From positions 124,001-188,000 of the forward strand of contig JAANDG010000025.1 of assembly GCA_036852015.1 (NCBI GenBank): a DNA stretch of 64,000 nucleotides. The letters are read 5' to 3'. Origin of the DNA: Pelodera strongyloides. Taxonomy: Eukaryota; Nematoda; Chromadorea; Rhabditida; Rhabditidae. This document shows, piece after piece, positions 54,550-64,000 of the stretch; the first letter of the stretch is position 1, and each line of letters starts with the position of its first letter. Both the position numbers and the translations under genes were made by a program. The notes below the pieces were generated by a model, which saw only the letters and a program-made list of their open reading frames with translations, did not search any database and was not told the origin of the DNA.

Positions 54550-54899
54550 TAAATAATCAAAGTTGCAAAATGATTTCGTAAATATTTTTGAACAATCACT
54601 ATTTTCATAAAATTGCAATTCGTTCCATTATCAGAAACATCAAAACACCAATTATTGTGTTGATCAACCATACAATTTTCATTTCACATTTGTAATTATG
54701 AGCAGTTTGTGATCGTAATAAGTGCTTGGAGCGCAGAATTTTTGTATCTTTATTTTTGGCCGATTACTAATAGTAATGGCCCTTTCTGTAGGCTTTTTAC
54801 GCCCTTTGATTAAACTCGGAAAAAGTTGCAAATCTATCTATATCTATACGAGTGGGACAGTCGTAAATTGTAGAGTACCCAACGAAGAAAACATTATTT

Positions 54900-55047
54900 C
54901 CTGCCGGTGTTTTGAAACGCATCGAGTAGCAGCGTATGCACATACAATAGAATAAAAATCGAGTTAAATTCGAGTAAATTAGCATAATTACGTAAGAATT
55001 CAGTTGTCCAAGATGCGTTTCAAAAACCGGCCGCTATTTCGCTTTAA
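54900..55047. mobile_element. MITE, AAGCGAAATACC family (left end lost)
   Basis: TGCCGGTGTTTTGAAACGC left, CCGGCCGCTATTTCGCTTTA then A right. Confidence 0.75.
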
Positions 55048-56255
55048 ATATATTCCACATAGTTTACACTTCGTAAGGGCAAGAGTGATACCCTATTGTG
55101 GCCGTTTTACTTATTTCAAATGTGATTTATTTGTTATTATTGAAAGTTCCTAAATACCGCAACATCCAAGGGGATCAACAGATAAGCTAAAAGGCCATGG
55201 CAAGTAACAGTGTAATCTAACAAAGCCCCGCAGAATCAGATGTCGTGTTATCCCAGGGATGTGTATAGTAAACTTATTATATGTGTATATAGTAAACGTA
55301 TTATAAGAGAAAATATGCACATTAGCATAGTTGATCTTTTTATTTCAAACTGACTAGTTATGACTACACTAAAAAATTAGCATAGTTTTATAATTAAGTT
55401 TATAATGGTTAAATGGTTAAATCTTACAGTAGATCGCGAATTATTTAGGTTCTAATTTCATCTAGTTATGATATGACTTCGAAAAAAAAGAGAAGAAATA
55501 GATGAGCCTAGTTTTGATTCAACACCAACCGGACGGAAGTATATAAATAACACCTGTTGCGTGAGAGAAAGAAAGAGAAAGTGAAAAAAGGAAATAAAAA
55601 AAAATTCGAAAAAACTCGAAACTTTTGCAGAATTTTTGCTCTTTATTGAGAAGGAAATTACTATAGTTCTTTTTGTAGAGCACGAGCAGAGACATGTACA
55701 AAGCGACACAATATGTAGAGTATCCAAAAATTAAACAACCGAAAATGTACGTTGTAATACGGAAAGAACAATATGATTCTTTCTAGTTAGCAAGAAAACC
55801 TACACTTAGTAATTAGATTTAACTTTGAGAAAGGAACGAGGATAAGGCATCCAAACTGAATTCTAGCTGAATGTCGTACGCAACGCGTTGAAATCCTAAC
55901 TCTAGTTACAGGCTCTGTTGGTCTGCTGGACTCCAAAGTCCCAAAAAAACAATACAAAAACAACAATAGAAATGTCCCACTGGATTTACTGGCTCATTAT
56001 AAAAAAGAAACCATAAACTTCGAATTCCTCTCATAAACTCATAAACAATTTTTCTTAAGAGCCCAGAAAAAAGGGAAACAAAGAGGAGATAAAGATAATA
56101 ATTGGTAATGTTTGTTATCGCGAAGGAACAGAAAGACGGCCTATCACAAAAAAAGTGTTCGCATCTTCTAATAAAGAATAGAATAAAAAACGGCAACAAA
56201 GAAGGAAGAAATATATATGGAATACTGTTACGAGTTTTTGAATTTTTGGAACAAG

Positions 56256-56301
56256 GAGAGAGAGACGGAGAGAGAGAGAGTGAGAGGGAGAGAGAGAGAG
56301 A
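56256..56301. repeat. GA-rich microsatellite
   Basis: GAGAGAGA with GACGGAG and TGAGAGG interruptions; it generates the Ser/Leu-rich reverse ORF. Confidence 0.8.
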
Positions 56302-56696
56302 ATGAAGAGCTAGCTCAGTCAGAAAACAACTTGCATGGCTTGGTTCCCCAAATTCGGATATAGTGCATGAGTCATAGAGATGCGTTCGGAAGTCAAATAC
56401 TACCACTACTGCGAAAACGTGTGCTTGTCGTGTCCCGTTTCGCAAGATCTCATAAGATGACTCATAAAACATGAAAAATAACGGGGAAATGTCACGATGA
56501 TGTCATTTTGTGTCATTTTATGTCACTATGTGTTAATAAGTGATTATACATACTAATGAAAATGACATATTTTGTCTACTCTAGAATTGAAACTAAGATG
56601 AAGGAAATGCCTATCATTTGTGAGCTTCAAAGTGCCACGTTAGAAAAGGTTTTAAACACTACAGCTTTTAGAGGTTAGATCGGCTGCTATACCACT

Positions 56697-57092
56697 TTAA
56701 AGGGACAGGCCCATCAAAGTAAACCTATATTTACGATACGTTCATAATGATTATAAAGCAATTTTATTACAATATATACAAACTAAATTTCACCTTCATT
56801 TACCCTGGGAAACTTTTTTCCCATGCGCTCAACGCATATGTATACCGCAAAACGGAAATTTCCAAGCTGCGTATGCAAATTTATCGTAAAATTAGACTGC
56901 GATCAAAATTTGCGTATATGGCTTTGAAATCTGCAGCTTTACGGTATACATATGAGTTGAGCGCATCGGAAAAAAGTGTCCCAGGGTGAATGAAGGTGAA
57001 ATTTGGTTTGTATATATTGTAGTAAAAATGCTTTGTAAACAGTATGAACGTCTCGTCAACATAGGTTTAATTTGATGGGCCTGTCCCTTTAA
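56697..57092. mobile_element. Palindromic MITE, 396 bp (TTAAAGGGACAGGCCCATC)
   Basis: Ends TTAAAGGGACAGGCCCATCA and its inverse. The arms stay complementary through AATTTCACCTTCATT and the CATATGTATACCGTA words. Confidence 0.9.
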
Positions 57093-58959
57093 TATAATAA
57101 ATGTACTTTTTAGCCCAATTCAGAACGGCTTTCTCAAGGACTTTTGAGGTGTTAGCTTCTTGATGAACACACATAATAAAACTAAAGCCACTCAGCTCGG
57201 CATTACGATTTGCGCCTACTTATTTAAACAAAATAATCGTAACTAATGCGTCAAATCGTATAATCACATGATTTTCATATCATCAGTAATCCTATTGATA
57301 AGCTAATAAGCGTTCATAATCTATGAAAAATAATTTTCCTTTATAATCCTTTTGTTCTATCTAAATACACCGTTACGACAAACATATAAGAAACAACGAA
57401 ATGCTACACAAACAAGTTATTAATAATGTAGAAAACATGTTTTAATTAAAAGGTGCCATAGAAACTGGAGAATAGAAAAAAACAGAACGACATCAAAATG
57501 TGTCAGCATTATTTTAATAGAAAGCGAAGGGGGAAGAAATTCAGAAAGGCCCATAAAAATAATACGGTAGATAGTATAGGTATAATATACAAGCCCTAGT
57601 AAAAACTACAAGAAATTTGATTTCATGTCAGTAATACGGTATCCATATCATATGGTCATATATCTGTCCCCAGGGAATATTTCCCCGAGGGAATAGGAGT
57701 GGTGCAAAGAAATTCAACAAGTTATTTTTCCTAGCGCAACAACTCTTTTAATATTCATCCAAAAAAATGGGGCTACCAAAACTGTGCAAACTTCAAAGAA
57801 AGTTGAAACTATAAAACAGTGAATAAAACAAATTTCAAGTTTCAGAAAGCGAAGAAACTTGAACAATAAGATAAGGATATTCAAAATTTCGAGAAAACAA
57901 GTTATATCCGATATATCCTCCGATTAAATTTATCATCGCATGAACTTGTCTCTTAAAACGGCCCTGTGCCCAACATTCTATATCCTGAACATCAGAAAAG
58001 CCATAAAAAGCGTGCTTTGAGCTCTGAGGGCAGAATTAAAGGAACTTCTCGCAAACCAAAAGAAACGTAAAATATTCCTTTCGCAAAAAGATCAATGGTC
58101 AGGATTTACGTAAATAAAACTTGTAAATGCAAGTTACATATATTGAAAGTTTAAATATAATACAAGCCGAATATAATAAGAAATTCAATAGATTGGGTTT
58201 GGGCGCCCTACTTGAGAAAACGGCTGTAACTGCCTTGTAGTGTTGAAACATTTATCTATCCATACATTACGTAGTTTGCGTAGTTTCCTTTTAAATAAAC
58301 CTGGTAATTATTAATAATATTTTTCATCACGAATAATTCACGTGCAAGTGTCTCTTTCAGTTTCTAATATACTAGTAGAGCAGTTGCCGCTAGCAACGAA
58401 ATGTATACAGTAGAATTCAAGCTTTATTTTGTGTGGGTTGACCTAATAATCAAAAATTGAGCAAAGCACAACTGGTGCATTATAAATAATCGGCAAAAAA
58501 TAGAGATGAAATTAAAAATTTTGGTAAGATGTTTTTGGTAAGTGGCACGTAGGTGATCACGAAAGAAAAATTATATATCGTTTTGTAATGACGCTAACTG
58601 AATACTGAATGAAGGTGAAATATAAAAGGTTCCGAAAAGAACTAAAGATATTGTAAATGTAGTTATAAAGTAGTAACCGCTCGCAAAAGAATTAAGAGAA
58701 CACGTCAATACAATTTACCAATATTTCTCTGCCGATGCCTCCGGGTGCGTGCTACAAAGTTACCAAGTAAAACCCAAAAAGTAAAAGAGCTATCTCACTT
58801 CGCTAGCTAGCTCCGATAAATGTTAGTAAAATGTAGAAAGATCTTCAGCAGTAACTTTAATCAACGCTTTGATGAATTATTTTAACTACCACGGAATTGC
58901 AGCTATTGTGGGAACTGGGAACCTCGCTTCATTATTTCGTAAAATTCTAGCGTATTTCC
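57093..58959. other. AT-rich stretch without recognisable genes
   Basis: No ORF above 60 codons on either strand and no repeat family that I can place. It lies between MITEs and within what may be the long first intron of the BAH gene. Confidence 0.5.
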
Positions 58960-59342
58960 TTAAAGCGAATTAGCGGTCGGGCTCAATAAAAAAATAGAAA
59001 AAGAGGAGGAGTAAACAACCGTGCGTTGATTGCATTTAAACCGTGCGTAATTTTGCTTATTTTACTAGTAAATTCAAAATATTTTGTCAACATTTCGTCA
59101 TTTGGATGCCGCGGAATGTTTAATTATTTCAAATCCCCAGATGGCGTTTTTTTCAGCTATTTTACTAAGCCGTCCGCCATGTGCGGATTTTTCCATACAA
59201 AATCAAACGAAAACCTTAGTTTGAACACATTTTTTTATAATACGCACTTATTTGTTTGTGTTTTTATATTTATTTTCGTTGATAACTGTTTTTAAGCTAT
59301 TTTTGGTGAAAACACCCCAAACCGGGTGATATTTCGCTTTAA
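58960..59342. mobile_element. TTAAAGCGAATTAGCGG element, abutting the next palindrome
   Basis: Left TTAAAGCGAATTAGCGGTCG, right ACCGGGTGATATTTCGCTTT then AA. Terminal similarity to the AAGCGAAATACC family; the interior is unrelated. Confidence 0.55.
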
Positions 59343-59778
59343 AGGATCGCAGTCACTCCAAAATCATCATTGTGCTCCGAGTTTACTTGAATTTAGCAAA
59401 GAATAAAGAAAAATACTTTACCAAAACCGAATATTTTGAATTCCAACTCAGGGGGTGAACAAGTAGAAAAGTAGTTCTACTTAACTACCACGGGATTGTG
59501 AAACGTGTAGTGATATGCCTGCAGACCCTTGCAGTATATGTAAAGATATAATATGCAGATATTTGCCGAAATAATTTGCATACTCCCGATCGGGAAGCAG
59601 CTGTATGAACATGTTTCGTGATCCTGCGGTAGTTAAGTAGAACTACTTTTCTACTTGTTCACTCCCTGAGTTGGAATTCAAATTATTCTGTTTTGGTAAA
59701 GTATTTGTCTCTATTCTTTACTAAATACAAGTAAACTCGAAGAAAAACGACGATTTTGTAGTGACTGCGATCCTTTAA
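59339..59778. mobile_element. Palindromic MITE, 440 bp (TTAAAGGATCGCAGTCACT)
   Basis: Long complementary arms: TTAAAGGATCGCAGTCACT returns as AGTGACTGCGATCCTTTAA, and CAAGTAGAAAAGTAGTTCTA as TAGAACTACTTTTCTACTTG. It shares TTTAA with neighbours on both sides. Confidence 0.9.
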
Positions 59779-59943
59779 AGCGAAGTACCGGCCGGTTTTT
59801 GAAACGCATCGTGGACAACTGAATTCTTACGCATTTATGCCAATTTGCTCGAATTTACCTCGATTTTTTAATTTATGTTCATTTGCATACGTTGCATAAG
59901 AAAACTCGATGTGTTTCAAAAACCGGCCGGTATTACACTTTAA
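59775..59943. mobile_element. MITE, AAGCGAAATACCGGCCGG family
   Basis: TTAAAGCGAAGTACCGGCC left, CCGGCCGGTATTACACTTTA then A right. Confidence 0.85.
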
Positions 59944-61876
59944 TAATTTTGCTGTTGGTTGATAAGGCTGCGTAACTCAAGTAATTTATGAAATATATTC
60001 GATTCGTACCACTAGTGGTTCGCGAATTTATCTACTATTGAGATCTAGCTAGGACGTTTCTCGGCGAAAAAAGCGCACCAAATTAATGGACAAAAATTGC
60101 GCCGTATATGAATTAATCCCAAATGGCGTTTCTCTAGTGCGTCTAGTGAATCACAGGACGACAATGAGTCAGACTCACATACATTTTACAATATATAAGC
60201 AAAATGAAAAGTACATGCTGCTTCCCAAGATCTTCCTAAAATCTAAAGTAAACTAGCTTAGCGGGGGCGTGACTTTGTCCTACCGAAGCCACTGAGGCCA
60301 TAAAAAAACGTAGGAACAGGTCGCCAAATGGTCACAACAGAAATTTTTTGGAGTCCGACCATTCTCCGACAGCTGGCGAATTTGTCATCAACACATCGCC
60401 AAGAACCTGGTCTAGGATCATCGAAAAATCGAGAACCGTCACCAAATGGTTCCCCTAGTTTCTGTATCAAAGTGCACCATTGGGGCAATATCACGTGTAC
60501 TTTGTAGTTTATATGTGTGACTCCACCCCCTCTACCACTCTTATTTTATGGATATACCAGCGAAAAAACACATGACCGCCCTTACGCGGCGCTCTTTTAT
60601 TGCTTTCCCACGAAATTAGTCATCTCGCGGCCAATTGTCTAGGTCTAGGCCGGCCAGAGCACGCGTCTATTTTTATAATGGAAATGGTGCCCTCTCGATG
60701 GGTATTTCGCAATACGACTGACTGAATCACGAGACATTTGGGTTCAAAAAAAAAACGGAAAGAATATTTTGAGATAGCGTTGTCGAAATGGTGCCAAGGG
60801 TATATGAAATGATTATTCGCAACTTATCAACCAAAGCAGTATCAAATACAAGCTCATTGGCGTAAGATGAGAATGGCCAGTAAACATAATGTAGAGAAAA
60901 GCCTGTTGCGCAGGCATATCCATTTGCAAAATGAAACCTCCGAAAACGTAGCTGCTAAGGATAAGCAGATTCTGACAAAAAGAAGAAGCACACGGTACAA
61001 GTGTACAAGTGCAACTTTTTACTGTGAGCGCGCACCGTATTTTTTTCTTTTGTCCAGTCTTCGCCAGTCTTGCCGCATGCCATTTTCGCGTCAGGCCAGG
61101 TCCAGGTTCTCCCCGCGCACATTCGAATTTTATCAAAGATAGAAATAAAAATTGATACGCTTTCATATTTCATGATACTTACTTTGCGCTTAAAAAACTC
61201 ACAGACATCGTACATATTAGTAAGCGCTCAACCAAATCTTTTAATAACAACGGATTTAATAAATATCCGGTGAAAACGTTCTAATAATTATTAATTCGGA
61301 TTAAGTCACAGCTTTAATTTAGTATTCAACATTTCTTGGAGAGGCATAGAAAGAAACTGAATGAGAGACATAGAAAGATTTGAAGACAGAGTCATAGAGC
61401 GAGAGAGAGAGAGAGAGCAGGTGGTAATGAATATAGATGTATTCAAGAAAAAACTCACAAAAAACTCGGCAAAAGGAGCCTAAAAAGCGAGGAAATAAGT
61501 CGGCAACTATACGAATCCAAATATAGAGAAGTATACAGATAGAACACTACAACAATTAGCACAAATTGAAGGAAACATTCTCAAAAGTATAACGTTGGGA
61601 GGACATTTCCCATAAAAACTTCGGCTTCAAGAATTAGCTAAATGCCTAAATGTAAACGTGGAATGTGGATGGTGAACCAGTGAACATTATACGAAATTCG
61701 TCTAATTAACTTATTACGATTCCCTAAATAGTAGCAATATAGTCAGGCACAAGAACAAATATCAGTTGTATTGCGCAACAAAAGTAACCAAGCTTTCTTC
61801 TCGTATAAGAAATGACTGAAGCACAGGCGTTGTTCCCGTTGTTCTCATAAAGCTTTCCAAAAAAAAAACTTTAAGC

Positions 61877-62059
61877 TTCAAGCGAAAATACCGGCCGGTT
61901 TTTGAAAGACATCGAGTAGACCAACATTCATATGCAGCGTATGAAAATTAACATAAATTAGAATAAAAAATCTAGCTAAATTCGAGCAAATTAGCATAAA
62001 TAAGTAAGAATTTAGTTGTCCATGATGCGTTTCAAAAACCGGCCGGTATTTCACTTTAA
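61877..62059. mobile_element. MITE, AAGCGAAATACCGGCCGG family
   Basis: CAAGCGAAAATACCGGCCGG left, CCGGCCGGTATTTCACTTTA then A right. Confidence 0.8.
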
Positions 62060-63149
62060 GCTTAAGTAAGTTTAAGTTTAGGCTATAAAACATTTCAACT
62101 ATATAGATCATGAAAGAAAAACCATAAAATGATCCATTTTAAACGCGGAAGTGAGCATAATAATTGCGCTAAATCGTATAGTAAAGCAGGATAAGGCGCT
62201 ATGAAAAACAATTTTACTCCTCAGAAAATCCGCTTATTATTGAGTTCCTGTTAGAGGCTAACTCCGTAATAGTTGAGCTAAATAATGAATGACAAACAAG
62301 TAGACTTGAGACGGCGTTATAATAAAAACATATTCCGGGGGTTATAATTTACTGTAAAACGTAAATTATATTCCGGGGGTTATGATTTACTGTAAAAAAT
62401 GGACACCTACAAACTACAAAAGACACATACAGTAACGTATATGAACTCCTTTTCTTTCAGCAAAAAGTAACTTTTTTCCGTGCGCCTGTCCCTTTAACTT
62501 TAAAGGGTTTTAGCCTCATAAGAAATCAATATACTGTAAATTCTCAAATTATGACGCTCAGCTATGCGCCACGAAAATAGTAATTTTGTGAAATCATTCA
62601 AAGGTTTTGTACGTGTGTTCCATGGAAACGAAGTTGGTAAATGTTGCAATTAGAGAGAGTTTCTTTTTCTATTTTTTTTTGCAAAAGAAATTCTCGGGCC
62701 AAAGCAAAAGGCCAAAGACCTCAAATGCTTAAATAGAGACAGAAAAGGTCCCCTTGCATGTAATTTTAGTGATGATTTTTAGTCAAATTTCAGATGAACA
62801 AAGCTTACTGTCAGCAAAAAAAAAATTGTATTGCAAACAGTAGCTCCACCAAAGACATAAAGGAAAATAATAGGTGTTGCAAAAATGAGATATAATGAGT
62901 ATAGACAGAGGAAAGAGAAATACAAGATAGGATTCACACTGTAACTGTGAGCTCTCTCATTAAGCCTCGGAGCTCTATCTCTCACCAACGACACGTGGTT
63001 TTTGAAACGTATCCTCGACAACTACTGTATGCAAATTTGTGTCCTTCTGTGCATTTTCGGCACAAAAGTGGCACGCAATTTGCAAAGCATATGTTTCAAA
63101 AATCACATGTCATATCACTTGAAATCGCAAAACGCAACATCGAACCAAC

Positions 63150-63260
63150 CTTTTTGGGTTCCCTTCTCGGTTTTGTTGGCTTTGAATTTGTCTCGCAAAA
63201 ATCCAAATCTATAAATCCTAGACTGGCTAGTGTGCCCGGTAAAATTCCAGGCAACATCAT
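63150..63260 (-). CDS. Candidate first exon of the BAH gene
   Basis: A TATTTTTCAG acceptor is followed directly by ATGATG, and the frame stays open for 37 codons to AAG followed by GTTGGT. The peptide is MMLPGILPGTLASLGFIDLD ... then KPTKPRREPKK. It ends in phase 0, which fits the phase-0 start of the exon at 53542. The 9.6-kb distance and the lack of a homolog keep this uncertain. Another frame of the same exon is also open, so it could belong to an upstream gene with the exon at 63293-63552. Confidence 0.35.
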
Positions 63261-63292
63261 CTGAAAAATACGAGTAAATAAATATATTAAAT

Positions 63293-63552
63293 CTAGAATT
63301 GGAACGATTCTGACAAACAAATCGTAAATCGGTAAATCATCAAAATACTAAAAGTTAACAACCAAAAATCAGAGATGGAAATTATTGGAAAGCATAGAGT
63401 TCCAGTGAAAACGAGGAAATTTATATTCCGTAAAAATTGGGGTTCATAATAAGGTGAAATAATTGTGGAGCGAAGGTTCAACTGCAGTGAAGCAATGATT
63501 TGAAACATGGTGTTGAGTAATAGTAATGCCAAAATTGCAGCGTAGTTGGTCA
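63293..63552 (-). CDS. Candidate membrane-protein exon, unknown
   Basis: A GTATTTAG acceptor is followed by 85 open codons rich in hydrophobic runs (AAILALLLLNTMFQIIASL, INFLVFTGTLCFPIISI, WLLTFSILMIYRF). It resembles part of a multi-TM protein such as a chemoreceptor, but I cannot place it in a family. It ends at TAG without a clear donor. Upstream DNA is a MITE (from about 63562). Confidence 0.3.
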
Positions 63553-63899
63553 CTAAATACATTAAAGTGATATGGCACGTGGTTTTGAAACCTGGAGTAT
63601 TTTCATGTATATTACGTAAACTGTGTCCTATTCTGTACATTTACGGATTTACGGAACTCGCAACACAGCTTTTCATACGTCATACTCTTTTAGCCGAACG
63701 AAGAACGCTCAATTCAAGTCAGAAATTAGCATACGGATGCGCAATTCGACAAATTTGCATGGTTGTCTAAACACGTGAAACTGCTGATACCGTGACTATT
63801 TATATAATTTATGCAATACAATACTCGCCATTTTCAAAAGGACAGGCCGACAGGCGTAGAATAATTATATCACATCTAGAGGTTTATTATCACAAAGTG

Positions 63900-63976
63900 A
63901 ACCAAGTAAAATAACTGCATAAGAATGCAGTTGTCCACGATGTATTTCAAAAACCGGTCGGTATTTCGCTTTAAGT
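63900..63976. mobile_element. Right end of an AAGCGAAATACC-family MITE
   Basis: GTTGTCCACGATGTATTTC, then ACCGGTCGGTATTTCGCTTT and AA. Left part absent or diverged. Confidence 0.7.
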
Positions 63977-64000
63977 AGTCTAAATCTTCTGGAAAAAGTG

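Noticed and set aside
60813..61166. Opposed 91- and 117-codon ORFs
   Set aside because: Both strands open over the same DNA, no splice context, no recognisable motif.

Overview
The window is nuclear DNA from a metazoan, most likely a nematode. It contains short arrays of the nematode telomere repeat TTAGGC. Exons are short, with TTTTCAG-type acceptors. Several start codons lie a few bases after a strong acceptor, as expected with spliced-leader trans-splicing. There is a pair of nematode-style seven-transmembrane chemoreceptors. I cannot name the species. Only about 8 kb of the 64 kb is convincingly coding; the rest is introns and spacers filled with small transposons.

Layout. 1-220: N-terminal exon of an AT-hook protein (-), running off the window. 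2565-11976 (-) and 17792-21291 (+): two divergently transcribed paralogous 7TM receptor genes, each rebuilt as seven exons; exons 1-6 have identical lengths (52, 180, 165, 194, 85, 105 nt). Intron 4 of the minus-strand copy is 7.3 kb, against 276 bp in its paralog, and holds a miniature LTR retroelement, a nested hAT-like element and other repeats. 22566-24988 (-): a complete 162-residue four-TM MARVEL-type protein in five exons. 25339-26204: an 866-bp terminal-inverted-repeat element built from CTACCCC arrays, with a 9-bp target duplication. 31713-31879 (+): one well-bounded orphan exon. 35593-40619 (+): an 11-exon gene for a 365-residue protein with an N-terminal nicotinamide riboside kinase and a C-terminal molybdopterin synthase large subunit (MoaE/MOCS2B). 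43016-53542 (-): a ten-exon gene for a BAHD1-like BAH-domain chromatin protein with an eh1-type motif; its 5' exon(s) may lie near 63.2 kb. 63150-63552 (-): two further candidate exons.

Mobile DNA. The main theme is a superfamily of short inverted-repeat elements whose ends all read TTAA followed by AGCG, AGCGG or AGGG. One subfamily (inner end AAGCGAAATACCGGCCGG, about 180 bp) has some twenty copies. Others are near-perfect palindromes of 160-440 bp. Other families give clear target duplications: hAT-like (8 bp), two MULE-like elements (9 bp) and an LTR/TRIM element whose primer-binding site extends into a roughly 65-nt antisense copy of tRNA-Gly(GCC). Several insertions touch genes: a MITE supplies the stop codon of the kinase/MoaE gene, a repeat encodes the C-terminal tail of the BAH protein, and a tRNA-like sequence is translated inside it.

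The genes do not form one pathway. I joined exons by hand using splice consensus, reading phase and paralog or family similarity; no alignment or search was run.
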